From Papaver somniferum (lineage: Eukaryota > Streptophyta > Magnoliopsida > Ranunculales > Papaveraceae), in the NCBI RefSeq assembly GCF_003573695.1, contig NC_039368.1, forward strand, positions 78,754,374-78,818,373: a DNA stretch of 64,000 nucleotides, read 5' to 3'. Positions 12,180 to 23,287 of the stretch are shown piece by piece. Numbering within the stretch: position 1 is the first letter of the stretch; every line of letters begins with the position of its first letter. Under the pieces are notes generated by a model, which searched no databases, was not told the DNA's origin, and saw only the letters and a list, made by a program, of their open reading frames with translations. The translations under genes and the position numbers were made by a program.

Positions 12180-12793
12180 ATATCCATGCCTCAACCATCT
12201 TACAAGATTATCTTCATACTAGGTTTCCCGAACCTAATGATGTCATGAAAAAAGTTCAGTCGTTAGAAACCCATCCTCTGGTTGATGTGGTTTGCCCAGG
12301 CTATGATACCCAGATTGACTTTGTTTTCCCACCAAATAGTTTTCTTCCAATTGTAGGAACGTATAGATTTCAAATGTGTCACTTATTAAGTTCTGAGACT
12401 AAGCCTAAGTACTTTAGGAAATTAGAATCGACACATTTGCTTCAGAATGACCACTACTCTGACTGTGGTCAACTATGCAAGTCATACCTAATTGACTTAT
12501 AGGATCCTAAATTATTTAGGTTATTTTGTGATTCCAGGTTCTTATCTGAGTTTTTCCAGACTCTAGGACCTAATAATTTGGATCCTACCTATGAGGAAAT
12601 GCATCCGAGGAAAATAGTCTATTTAGACCCCTTCATAGAACCTGAACCACAATTAGCGATAGTTATCCAGAAACTAGGTAAGGGCATGCCAGTATTGTAC
12701 ATTTTCTTGGTTTACTGCAGTTTCCTTTTGTCAGCTCTTTTTGGTTTTAAAGACCCACAGTTATTCCGGCTACTGTTATACGGTTCGAGTTGA
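11051..12793 (+). CDS. E-element protein (non-autonomous retrotransposon ORF) with one internal TAG
   Basis: This is the longest copy of the E ORF. From the MSNW methionine it is open for 483 codons to a TAG at 12500-12502. In the same frame it continues for a further 97 codons to 12793. Residues about 1-90 are rich in Tyr, His, Asp and Ser. A Glu/Lys helical segment follows (LESTRKLAES...LKRIAETNERIA), then long acidic stretches. A conserved block reads KSPHIGLDIHAS-x-ILQDYL. Past the TAG are DPKLFRLF, a hydrophobic segment (VLYIFLVYCSFLLSALFGF) and DPQLFRLLLYG. Family A ends the same way, so the part beyond the TAG belongs to the protein. The TAG is either a disabling mutation or a read-through site. 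No zinc knuckle and no enzymatic motif is seen. The role is unknown; gag-like or accessory is plausible. Confidence 0.7.
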
Positions 12794-12832
12794 CTAAACC
12801 TTTTCTATGTCTGGCTGAAGACTTTAAACTTA

Positions 12833-12864
12833 GCACTTCTTGGGAGGTAACCCAAACTCATGCA
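12833..12864 (+). other. TTGGGAGGTAACCCAA motif after the E ORF
   Basis: TTGGG and CCCAA flank AGGTAA, forming a small hairpin about 45 bp after the ORF. A similar TTGGGAGG(C/T)AACCCA motif is familiar from other plant Ty3/gypsy elements, from memory and not checked. Family A lacks it at the equivalent place. Confidence 0.45.
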
Positions 12865-12946
12865 ACCAGGTAATATCTTTCCTTAACTCTTTTGCTTCGA
12901 ATGGTAATAGTTTCTCCTTGTTCATGTGTTTTAATTTTATGTTTAG

Positions 12947-12983
12947 AACATTGAGGACAATGTTAGATTTAAGTTTGGGGGTA
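12947..12983 (+). other. Internal AGGA hairpin plus G-run (central-PPT-like) of E
   Basis: AACATTG and CAATGTT pair over seven bases around an AGGA loop (12947-12964). AAGTTTGGGGGTA follows at 12971-12983. The same arrangement lies just before the 3' LTR, so E carries the hairpin plus G-run module twice. A central second-strand primer is a possible role; this is inference. Confidence 0.65.
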
Positions 12984-13500
12984 TGGGAGAAACTTTTTAG
13001 TTGCAATAAATAAACTCCAGAGCTTAGAAATTTATGCCTATTGAGGATTGCACTAACTAATCTAAGTGGATGGAAGCATTTTGATTGTAGGAGTTTGAGG
13101 AACCAATCTGATTAGATGGAAACATCTAAAGAGTCTATTCATAAAAGCACAGAGCTCAGGTGTTAGAAATAACATGATAGTTTCACCATATCTCGTTGAG
13201 TCCTTTTCACTTCTTTTATTTTATTTTGTTTTTAAACTATGTTTCTCTAAGTGATAGGTGGGCCCACGATTCAAGTTGTTACCAATGCTAGGGTGAATTA
13301 GAGTGATTGAGATACCATGAAAAAAAAAAGTTGAAAAAAAAAAAGTTGAAAAAAAAAGAGAAAAAAAAGAAAGTGAAAAAAAAATGAAAAGAAAAAAGAT
13401 GAAAAAAAAAAATAAAAAAAAGTTAAAAAGTAAAAAAAAAAGAAAGAAAGAAAGAAATTGAGACCAGACCATTTGACCAAAAGGAATAAATTCAATAAAG
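12984..13500 (+). repeat. E 3' non-coding region with A-rich tract
   Basis: No ORF is supported. At 13317-13456 there is a low-complexity run of GAAAAAAA blocks. Reverse frames here give Phe-rich chance ORFs. Family A has T-rich tracts (A-rich on its own strand) in the same part of the element. Confidence 0.7.
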
Positions 13501-13593
13501 TCGACCACTGGTACCCTTGTATATGCCAGTTGTGTTGACCTAGAGTTAGGTTATCGACCACTGGTACCCTTGTATATATGCCAGTGTGTTGAT
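13501..13593 (+). repeat. Two direct repeats, 53-bp period, in E
   Basis: TCGACCACTGGTACCCTTG starts at 13501 and again at 13554. Both copies run through a GCCAGT(T)GTGTTGA segment. Each copy contains ACTGG and CCAGT, which can pair. Confidence 0.75.
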
Positions 13594-13957
13594 ATTAGTC
13601 AGACTAGTATCTCAATCCATTAGGATAGGTTCATTTTGGCGGAGGCCTTCAGACAGATATGGGAAACGTCGTTCACTTAGTAAACATCAAAACCATCTAT
13701 GTTTTCTATATCCATCTTCTTGATCTATCCATGTGATTAGTTTAGACTCCGAATATGATGTCCATAGTGCAACTATCTGAGTAGAGCTCTGTCACTTTAT
13801 ATGAATTTTAGTATGCTTGAGTGCAAACTCGTGTACTTCAATTGGAATTTCGCATCAGGGTACTTCTTCTTGTAGTCAATAAGTATGCCAACCAAGGAGA
13901 TTCTTTAGTGCCTTCCAAGGTTCTGCGTAGATAGCTAAGCTCTGGAGTATTAAGGTT
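13594..13957 (+). other. E 3' non-coding region, unassigned part
   Basis: Nothing recognisable is seen: no ORF, no repeat, and no clear match to family A until about 13958, where a conserved block begins. Confidence 0.4.
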
Positions 13958-13984
13958 TTGTGGGTACACCTCTGGTAAACCCCC

Positions 13985-14020
13985 CGGAGACAACACTCCG
14001 CCACTAGGGCCACCTAGTGG
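13985..14020 (+). other. Twin-hairpin element of E
   Basis: Two hairpins abut. The first has CGGAG (13985-13989) pairing with CTCCG (13996-14000) around ACAACA. The second has CCACTAGG (14001-14008) pairing with CCTAGTGG (14013-14020) around GCCA. Family A has the same pair in the same order with compensated stem bases. Conserved flanks are TTTGTGGGTAC upstream and GTTTAA-xx-GGCTTA-xx-GCA downstream. Confidence 0.65.
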
Positions 14021-14071
14021 TTTAACGGCTTACTGCACGTGCTAAGTGTAGTCATTTTATTTTAGATTAGA

Positions 14072-14110
14072 TTTGCTCGAGGACTAGCAAATAATAAGTT
14101 TGGGGGTATT
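14072..14110 (+). other. AGGA hairpin and 3' polypurine tract of E
   Basis: TTTGCT (14072-14077) pairs with AGCAAA (14086-14091). One C/T mismatch and a G-C pair follow, closing an AGGA loop at 14080-14083. AAGTTTGGGGGTATT (14096-14110) then abuts the 3' LTR and is the expected plus-strand primer. Confidence 0.8.
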
Positions 14111-15560
14111 TGATAGACGCATTTATGTGTCTAATTTGTCCCAATTGTTTATATTGTTAGTGCTCGATTTTGTACTTATTTGGTTATTTTATGGCTTTGT
14201 AGGTGTTTTTGGAGAAATAAGCTTTTGCGGCGAAATTGGCTAAAAAGTGGTTTTTTGCGCTCGTGGGAGAAAATTACTATATGAACTCTCACTTTGGATA
14301 AGGGGTAACCTAATTACTAAGGGGCACCCCATTCCAGGGCTTGTACTAAAGGGACACCGGAACTGGATAGGGGGAGGTCATCTTCAAAGTTTCAAAACTG
14401 GATTTTGGCGGAAAAAAAGGCAGCAGCGTCAACAGTTTTGGATCAAGGATTTGAGCGACCTAGGAGGCGATTCAATGGGCAAATTTGGTACCCACGGACT
14501 CTACAAGACATAAAGGACCTGTTAGAAGCGATTAGACCCATCTAATTGGGCTGGATAAGTCAGAAAATCCACACAAAGTCAAGACAGTGCACACGGTTTC
14601 TGTTTAGGGTTTGAGATTAGTTTGAGAGATTTATGGGATATCTTGCGTGGGATATACATCAAAACAGTTGGGTAAAAGTCCTAGAAGATATTTGAGACGA
14701 GAGAATAGCTAGAAACAGCCTGTAACGCAACAAGAAGAAGATTATTCTTCAAACAACCCGTAAAGAATAATGGAGATTTCCAAGGGGTTTGATCGAGTTT
14801 CAAGGGGATTTAAAGCCTATAAATAGTTGGTTTTATGTCAGAGAAGGGGGATGAAGAGTTAGGGGTCGATTGGGAGGCCAGCAGAGAGGCGCAGGAGGAG
14901 TTGCAGGAATTGTACCTGTTGCTGCTGCTGCCATTAACAAAGCTCGAAGAACACGAAGAACAGACTCTCCAGGGCAGACTTATTTTCAGCAGCATCAACA
15001 GCAGCAGCGGAGTGTCGTTGTTTTACTGCATTTCTATGGTATCGTTTCTTCAGGGTCGTAGTTTCACTGTTTTATATTTTTCACTCTTTTAATCATATTT
15101 TGAGCATCAAGTATGTATTTTGAGAACATGATTATTATGAGTAGCTAAACCCCAATACTGGGATGATGGAGGAAGCTGTTTTTCAGCCATGTGGTTATTT
15201 AAATAATTCTTAATTCACTTTGTGCACCGATTTTAATTGATTTATGATTTCAGTTAATTACTTGTGATTTTGTTTGATGGAACATGCTTAGTCCTAGGGA
15301 TTCTTGATGTGCCATTCTTATAATATACAAGTAATATTTTATGGAATCTAATTTGGCAAAGATAGAGTTAATACTTGTTTTATTTTGAGCTATAATCGCC
15401 TAGGATTATTTTCTGAGCCACTTGAATATGAAACACATTGGAATCCTGAGTCCTGGTTCCTCTTGATCTTGTGACATATATTCTGTATATATCTTAATTT
15501 TTAAATCTTTACAAGTCCAAGCAACGAATCCGTATTTATCGCAAATTTAATATTACAACA
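14111..15560 (+). mobile_element. Element E 3' LTR
   Basis: 1450 bp, TGATAGACGC...ATTACAACA, with TATA box TATAAATA at 14818-14825. It is followed by the ATGAT duplication at 15561-15565. The short frames inside are chance frames in LTR DNA. Confidence 0.92.
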
Positions 15561-15883
15561 ATGATGTGCTCACCCATTCCCACTTTCAGTTTCAGAGACA
15601 GATCAGAATTGCGCAGCGAAGCTTCAAAGGTTGTTTTCGTTAGTTGGTTAACTTCTATTATGTTTATTATATTACATATTGTATTTGTAAACCAAATGGC
15701 TATAATATATGTATTATTTGAGAGGACTTCTTGTATATATATGTTTCAGAGCGGGTTAGTTTTGGGTTAAGTTTTGTATCGCATTACTTAATTGAATGCT
15801 TAAGTACATGTTTTAGATTCTTAGTGCCTCTTTATTTAGTTAATCTCTTGGATTAGTCAGCTGCTAGCTTAGGGGGCACGACA
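15561..15883 (+). mobile_element. X LTR 1, right part
   Basis: After the second ATGAT copy, the X LTR resumes with GTGCTCACCCATTCCC and matches 21033 onward. It ends in GGGGGCACGACA at 15883. X LTR 2 ends in GGGGGCGCTACA. Confidence 0.85.
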
Positions 15884-17820
15884 GTATTTGTATCATGGCT
15901 CACTATTAGATCTTACATGGGAAAATATAGAAATAGCCAGTGCCAGTTAGTGAACTAGATTAGTTTAGAACTGGGTTAGGTTTGTGAGATAAATTTTAAT
16001 CACTAAAATCTATCAATGATTAAAAGAATAATTTGATTGGTTGATTTGTTTGATTGGTTGATTTGTTTGATTGATTGTTCGTTTATGTAATGAAGTACAA
16101 AGTGTAGGGTACACCAATAACTTCAGCTAATAAGGATTTGAGAATAAATAATCTAAAAAAATATAAACACGTAGACAATTTAATACGATGAAAACAGTGA
16201 GATTAGTATTATTGTAAATCACATAGAAATTTATTGAGCACCTTGACTTATACGTAGGGTCAGCAATTTGTAATGACATAAATGTTAACAATATTGTTGG
16301 TACTTAATAATATTCATAAGAATAGTTAGAATAATACTTCGATCATCAGTGTTAATAATAAAATATTTTAATAGTAATTATAAATGATAGTAAAAATAAT
16401 AATAATAATTTTGATACAGTAATGTTAGCATTTCTCGATTAGTTACATATTGAACTTAAGTTAACTAAAATTTCAATAAGGATATATAACGAATAAAAAT
16501 AATAACTATGATTAAATAATTATGAAAAACGAATAACACTTGTGTACGGTGAAGTTTTGTAAATTAAACTAATTACAAATTAGAGATACACGTTTTTCCT
16601 CTAAAGTAGATAATTAATATAATACTTATTAGGCGTTAGACTTAAGAAAGCGAGGATATTATATACAAAATAAAAAGACTGAACTTGTTAGTAATCTTAT
16701 ACTGAAATTATCTTTAGTATAACAAATGATTTAGTAAACTATTAAAATGAAACAAATTTATATGAAATAGTAATAATAACATTCAGATACTTGATATAAT
16801 ATTAGGATTAAAAGAAAATAAATTCATATATTAATAGAATACTTTACACTAATAGCAAAATCTAAAGACTATTAGGATATATTATAATTTTATGCAAATT
16901 AAAATTTAGATTATATTAAATTACCAATGTCAAAATTTAACAAGATATAGTATATGGATTCAATCTGAATGAATAACATCAGCCTTTACATGAATGTATA
17001 ATTATATTTAGAAGATTAAGACTTAATGTACCAACTGGACTAGCGACTTAAGATTAATGAGAATAATATCACAGTTGATAATACTATTCGAATAATTAGG
17101 CTAATAAGAAATTTATAGTAGATTATATTTGGAAAATTTATATATGGTATCACACTAAAATTAAAATATCAGATATTATCAGTTGACGTGAATCGAATTT
17201 GGATTACTTATAATGATAAAATAAATAATAATACGGTAAATAAATTTTGATGATTAAATTGCTTAAAATGATGTGAACTACTTACATATTTTTACGAAGT
17301 AAATTTATTATCATACTTACACCAGTTATGATAAAATTTTAGAGACTAATCAATATTTAGTTAATCCAACACTGGGGAATAGTGAGGTTGGTAATTCTTG
17401 TGTGTTCATGTGATACTTGTTACGTAGGTAGGCATTGTCAGGCGTCGGGAACCTAGAAAGGGCAACTGCATTCTTGTATCACTAGGAATAGAAGGGAGAC
17501 TTACTTCTGATAGTGAACTAATAGATCCCGAAATTTAATTAGAAGCTTATATAATATTTTATTTCGTAATTAGAGCCATTGTCATATTGAAATATAAATT
17601 AGTATAAGAAACTTAGAGTTTCCTATGTGATAAAATTTAAATCAGCGCAGTTGAACCTTGAGCCACAAATTTTAGTTGTAGAAAGCCATTTAGGTTTGTG
17701 TTTTGTTTTATGTTGTTTGCGCTTAGACAAGAGATAGGATTATTCTTTAAGGTGGGGAGTTTTGAAGACCAGAACGGTTATTCGATTTTCGAGGACGAAA
17801 ATCATAAAAGATGGGGAGAA
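15884..17820 (+). mobile_element. X internal region 1 (non-coding)
   Basis: About 1.94 kb of very AT-rich DNA without a plausible ORF. Just inside is TTTGTATCATGGCTC (15887-15901), a degenerate match to the tRNA-Met primer site TTGGTATCAGAGC. A short tandem repeat of TTGATTTGTTTGATTGG lies at 16033-16080, one unit longer than in internal region 2. The 3' end has an AGGA hairpin and a purine tract. There is also a second tract, AGGTGGGGAG, near 17751. The region can be transcribed but cannot encode transposition proteins. Confidence 0.75.
17784..17820 (+). other. AGGA hairpin and polypurine tract of X (copy 1)
   Basis: GATTTTCG pairs with CGAAAATC over eight bases around AGGA (17784-17803). 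The purine-rich AAAAGATGGGGAGAA then runs to the LTR start at 17821. The hairpin-to-LTR spacer is 17 nt. Confidence 0.75.
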
Positions 17821-20800
17821 TGTAAGAACCCTCAAGCTCATCAACGCTATTAGACCAGTCAAGAGACGTCTTAGCCGCAAATGATTCGATTAGTATAACT
17901 CGAACGTTAATTATTATAAATTAATCTAACAACGATATAGATATAAAACTATTATCGATAGATAGATCTCGAAAAGTTACACGGAATGGACTACTCGAAC
18001 GTGTCAATCAGATACCAGATGAAGAAGTAATCATCAGATTGGTTTGAAGGGCAAAATAGTATTTTCACAAATAGACCGACCTGGAGTTCCCTTAGCAAAG
18101 AGAGTGGCGGCAATAGTGTTATCCTAAATCTTATCTTTTTTTTTCTTTTTTATTCTTTCTTCTTTTCTCTTCTTCTTCCTTCTTCCCTCTTCTCCTTTGT
18201 TCTTCTTACTCTGCGAGTGTTTGAGAGAAAAATAGAGATGTTGATTGAGAAAATCAATCTTTGATGAAGATCGTGAGAAGTAGAACTTGCTGTTTGCGTT
18301 GATAAAGAGTTAAGAGTTGTGCTGATGTTTTAGGAAACAGATTTAGGGTTTTTTGTGAATTGAGATTCGACTGGAGTGGTGGTGTATAAAGAATTAGAGG
18401 GAATCAATGGATGGGTTTGTTAGATTGAAGCTGTTTAAGAAAGAAATTGAAGAGATGATTGGGGATTTGAGTGAACAGTGAAATGGGGTTTTTGCAAAGT
18501 TAATTGGAGTTCGATTATGTGCTGATTAAAGAAGAAGTTGAAGATGGGTATGTTATTAATTATTATTCCGTTGAAGTAGTAGAGAAATCAGATGGAATAA
18601 GAGATGGGTTTTGATGATTGAGAAATTAAGGTTAGGGTTCATAAGAAAAGTTCAGCGGAGAGTTCGAAGATGAAATTGATAATCTTGAAGAACGATTGGA
18701 GATGGGTTTGATATGAATTAGGTCCAAGGTTGAAGAATTTCTTGAGATGATAGTTAGGGTTCAAAGTTATGAATCTGAAGTTCAATTGGTGGTTGAATTG
18801 CAAGCGGTGATGTAGTTGGAAGTGATTTATATTACCAACAGAATTGATTTGGTGAAATAGGAGATTCAGAGGTTGTTAAAGTTTGGGTAAGTCTATACTT
18901 GTTTTAATTTTGGTATTTTGAGTTGAGTTGATTAAATTGTGTAGTTTTCTTTGTTGGGAATGAACCAGGATTGAGATAATTGTAGAATGGAGTTGTAAGT
19001 TTAAATTTGTAGGATATTTATGATGAATGGCAGGGGACTAATATTGTAAGCTTGGAAGATACAAGTATTGATCATATAGATGAATGTTAGGGGATGTAGA
19101 AGGAATGAATATTGCAGATTGTTTGAATGAAGATATTACAGCTAGAACTGGGATTATAATGGTTATTAGGTTTAAGTATTATTACAGAGAAAGGTGGATT
19201 CAATGATGAATTGTGTATGTTGCTGATGAGGTTGGGGATTGCAAGTGTTGTGGTTGTTTAGGAATTACTGTTGTTGAGATTGTAATTTGGGGTCGTGTTA
19301 AATCACATGGAGGATGAATTGTATTACAAAGAACTATTGGTGTTTTCAATGAAGAACTGGAGATGATGTTTTGAGTTTTGAAATGAATTATGGAGAGGGT
19401 GTAATGGAACCGTGATTGTGGATATGAAGATGGTGTTGAATTGTGAACAACAACTGCAGGGGATGGTTGAATTCTTGTTTCGTATGTGTGTGGTATGAGA
19501 TGAGTTTGTAGGTAGTGTTGTTTGGGTTGATGCATGTTGGATATTGCATCTACTGCACATGTAGATGTATAAGCTGAAGTAGGTTGTAATGATGTTTTGA
19601 CTGTGATCTTAGTGAAAGCCTGTAAGTGTTGTTCAAGGTAAACCTTGTATTTCAGTTGTATTGAAATTATAGAATTCTGTTATAATGAATTTATTTGAGT
19701 AAAGGTCTTTGATAGAATCAGGTTGGTGAAATTGAACTAGGATTAGAGATGCAGGTGTGGTAGGATCTTTGGCTTGTGCTTGTGGCTCAGGCCTGAACCT
19801 TATCCCTGTCTGACTGAACAGATTCAATATGACTTAGAATCTTTTTTATCTGACTCGGTTTATCTGACTGAGTTGAATCAGTTTGACCATTGACCCTGGA
19901 CTTGACCTTTATTGTTAACTTACATTGACTGTTTTTTGACCCATGACTGTTAGTTTGACCGTTAGTTGATCCTAATGGACCAGACCTTGTGTAATGGGCC
20001 TGATTAGTGGACTAGGACTTAGGATTAGAATTCATACTTCTATATTTTGGACCTCTTGTGGTCTGAATTAGCCTTTGGTTCCTTCGACAAAGTTGTAGAT
20101 GTTCATAAGATTTAATTAATGGACTATAGAACCAACCTAATTGAATTAGTAAACCTTGGATATGTTAAAGATAAATAATAAAATGGTGTATAAGAATAAA
20201 TGGGCTTAGAACCATTAGATAGAATTGTATGACTCTAGTATGAGCCATTTTGGCTAGTTTCTTAGAGTTCTTGTATGATTAACAGTTAGTCTATTAACAA
20301 CGATCGATTCAAAGGGTGAACCAGTGGATCGTGGATCTCGAGGTAGGCGTGGATTGTCATCAAAAGAGGTGGGAATACTTTTGACTCTCTTGTAACCATC
20401 GATGTTTTCTTTTACAAAGATTTATGTTTATCAAATTCATGTATTGTCTAGTTGTGCATTCCATGCTTTGTTAAGATTGCATTACGATAATTCTTTTGTT
20501 TCTGTTAATTTTTCCATGATTTGAAAAGGACTTGTAATGTTTTGTTGCCAATATGAATTGTTATGGGAAATGAGAATTTCCACTTGTGGTATATAGGATA
20601 CGCTCCTTCACATTTATACCTACATGAATTCAGCTTTTATTGCTTAGAGTGGGTCATCATGGTCTTGGTGATATCAATAGCTATTGAGTGTGGTTAGCAC
20701 GAATATTATACATTGTTTGAAGAAGGAGTTTGTCCATATACATGTTTGTTTATTTCAGTGAGGATAGGCTCTTTCACATTTATACCTACATGAATTCATC

Positions 20801-21353
20801 TTTTATTGCTTAGAGTAGGTCATCATGGTCTTGGTGATATCAATAGCTAATGAGTGTGGTTAGCACAAATATTATACATTGTTTGAAGAAAGAGCTTGTC
20901 CATATTCATGTTTGTTTATTTCAGTGACTTGGTCACTTTTTAATGTTTGGGAAAACATTATTGTTTTCCAAATCTTTCCATGATTACTTGAAAGTTAAAT
21001 GTTATTCCTACTGGGCACCCCTTTTAGGGATGATGTGCTCACCCATTCCCACTTTCAGTTTCAGAGACAGATCAGAGTTGCGCAGCGAAAGCTTCAAGGG
21101 TTGTTTTCGTTAGTTGGTTAACTTCTATTATGTTTATTATATTACATATTGTATTTGTAAACCAAATGGTTATAATATATGTATTATTTGAGAGGACTTC
21201 TTGTATATATATGTTTCAGAGCGGGTTAGCTTTGGGTTAAGTTTTGTATCGCATTACTTAATTGAATGCTTAAGTACATGTTTTAGATTCTTAGTGCCTC
21301 TTTATTTAGTTAATCTCTTGGATTAGTCAGCTGCTAGCTTAGGGGGCGCTACA
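17821..21353 (+). mobile_element. X LTR 2
   Basis: 3533 bp from TGTAAGAACCCTC to GGGGCGCTACA, uninterrupted. It is the reference copy that shows the empty sites of both big insertions: GGGATGATGTGCTC near 21027 for E, and AAGCTCATCAACGC near 17834 for the A array. It carries the 166-bp internal duplication (20602 and 20768). No coding sequence is supported. Confidence 0.85.
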
Positions 21354-23287
21354 GTATTTGTATCATGGCTCACTATTATATCTTACATGGGAAAAGATAG
21401 AAATAGCCAGTGCCAGTTAGTGAACTAGATTAGTTTAGAACTGGGTTAGGTTTGTGAGATAAATTTTAATCACTAAAATCTATCAATGATTAAAAGAATA
21501 ATTTGATTGGTTGATTTGTTTGATTGATTGTTCGTTTATGTAATGAAGTACAAAGTGTAGGATACACCAATAACTTCAGCTAATAAGGATTTGAGAATAA
21601 ATAATCTAAAAAAATATAAACACGTAGACAATTTAATACGATGAAAACAGTGAGATTAGTATTATTGTAAATCACATAGAAATTTATTGAGCACATTGAC
21701 TTAGACGTAGGGTCAGCAATTTGTAATCACATAAATGTTAACAATACTGTTGGGACTTAATAATATTCATAAGAATAGTTAGAATAATACTTCGATCATC
21801 AGTGTTAATAATAAAATATTTTAATAGTAATTATAAATGATAGTAAAAATAATAATAATAATTTTGATACAATAATGTTAGCATTTCCCGATTAGTTACA
21901 TATTGAACTTAAGTTAACTAAAATTTCAATAAGGATATATAACGGATAAAAATAATAATTATGATTAAATAATTATGGAAAACGAAGAACACTTGTGTAC
22001 GATTAAGTTTTTTAAATTAAACTAATTACAAATTAGAGATACACGTTTTTCCTCTAAAGTAGATAATTAATATAATACTTATTAGGCGTTAGACTTAAGA
22101 AAGCGAGGATATTATATAAAAAATAAAAAGACTGAACTTGTTAGTAATCTTATACTGAAATTATCTTTAGTCTAACAAATGATTTAGTAAACTATTAAAA
22201 TGAAACAAATTTACATGAAATAGTAATAATAGCATTCAGATACTTGATATAATATTAGGATTAAAAGAAAATAAATTCATATATTAATAGAATACTTTAC
22301 ACTAATAGCAAAATCTAAAGACTATTAGGATATATTATAATTTTATGCAGACTAAAATTTAGATTATATTAAATTACCAATGCCAAAATTTAACAAGATA
22401 TAGTATATGGATTCAATATGAATGAACAATATCAACCTTTACATGAATGTATAATTATATTTAGAAGATTAAGACTTAGTGTACCAACTGGACTAGCGAC
22501 TTAAGAATAATGAGAATAATATCACAGTTAATAATATTATTCGAATAATTAGGCTAATAAGAAATTTATAGTAGATTATATTTGGAAAATTTATATATGG
22601 TATCACACTAAAATTAAAATATCAGATATTATCAGTTGACGTGAATCGAATTTGGATTACTTATAATGATAAAATAAATAAATAATAATAATAATAATAA
22701 CGGTAAATAAATTTTGATGATTAAATTTCTTAAAATGATGTGAATTACCTATATATTTTTACGAAGTAAATTTATTATCATACTTACACCAGTTATGATA
22801 AAAGTTTAGAGACTAATCAATATTTAGTTAATCCAGCACTGGGGAATAGTGAGGTTGGTAATTCTTGTGTGTTCATGTGATACTTGTTACGTAGGTAGGC
22901 ATTGTCAGGCGTCGCAAACCTAGACAGGGCAACTGCATTCTTGTATCACTAGGCATAGAAGGGAGACTTACTTCTGATAGTGAACTAATAGATCCCGAAA
23001 TTTAATTAGAAGCTTATATAATATTTTTTTTAGTAATTAGAGCCATTGTCATATTGAAATAGAAATTAGTATAAGAAACTTAGAGTTTCCTATGTGATAA
23101 AATTTAAATCAGCGCAGTTGAACCTTGACCCACAAATTTTAGTTGTAGAAAGCCATTTAGGTTTGTGTTTTGTTTTATGTTGTTTGCGCTTAGACAAGAG
23201 ATAAGATTATTCTTTAAGGTGGGGAGTTTTGAAGACCATAACCGTGATTCCATTTTCGAGGACGAAAATCATACAAGGTGGGGAGAA
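21354..23287 (+). mobile_element. X internal region 2 (non-coding)
   Basis: 1934 bp, nearly the same as 15884-17820. The degenerate tRNA-Met-like primer site is again just inside. An ATAA microsatellite near 22675-22700 is longer than in copy 1. The 3' end has ATTTTCG pairing with CGAAAAT around AGGA (23252-23269), then AAGGTGGGGAGAA. No ORF is supported. Confidence 0.75.

Larger units (their letters stand above)
5443..15560 (+). mobile_element. Element E: complete non-autonomous LTR retrotransposon
   Basis: The element is bounded by TGATAGACGC at the left and TATTACAACA at the right, giving TG...CA termini, and is flanked by the 5-bp direct repeat ATGAT (5438-5442 and 15561-15565). The intact site is visible at 21027-21040 in X LTR 2. 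It has two LTRs of about 1.45 kb, a tRNA-Asp-like primer binding site, one ORF region with a 1.51 kb triplication, an internal G-run with hairpin, an A-rich tract and a 3' polypurine tract. There is no protease, reverse transcriptase, RNase H or integrase, so it must be mobilised in trans. The primer site and the GGGAGGTAACCC and GAGGACAATG motifs suggest affinity with plant Ty3/gypsy elements of the Athila/Tat type; this is inference. Confidence 0.92.

Noticed and set aside
13221..13561. Phe-rich minus-strand ORFs
   Set aside because: They read through the A-rich low-complexity tract of E.
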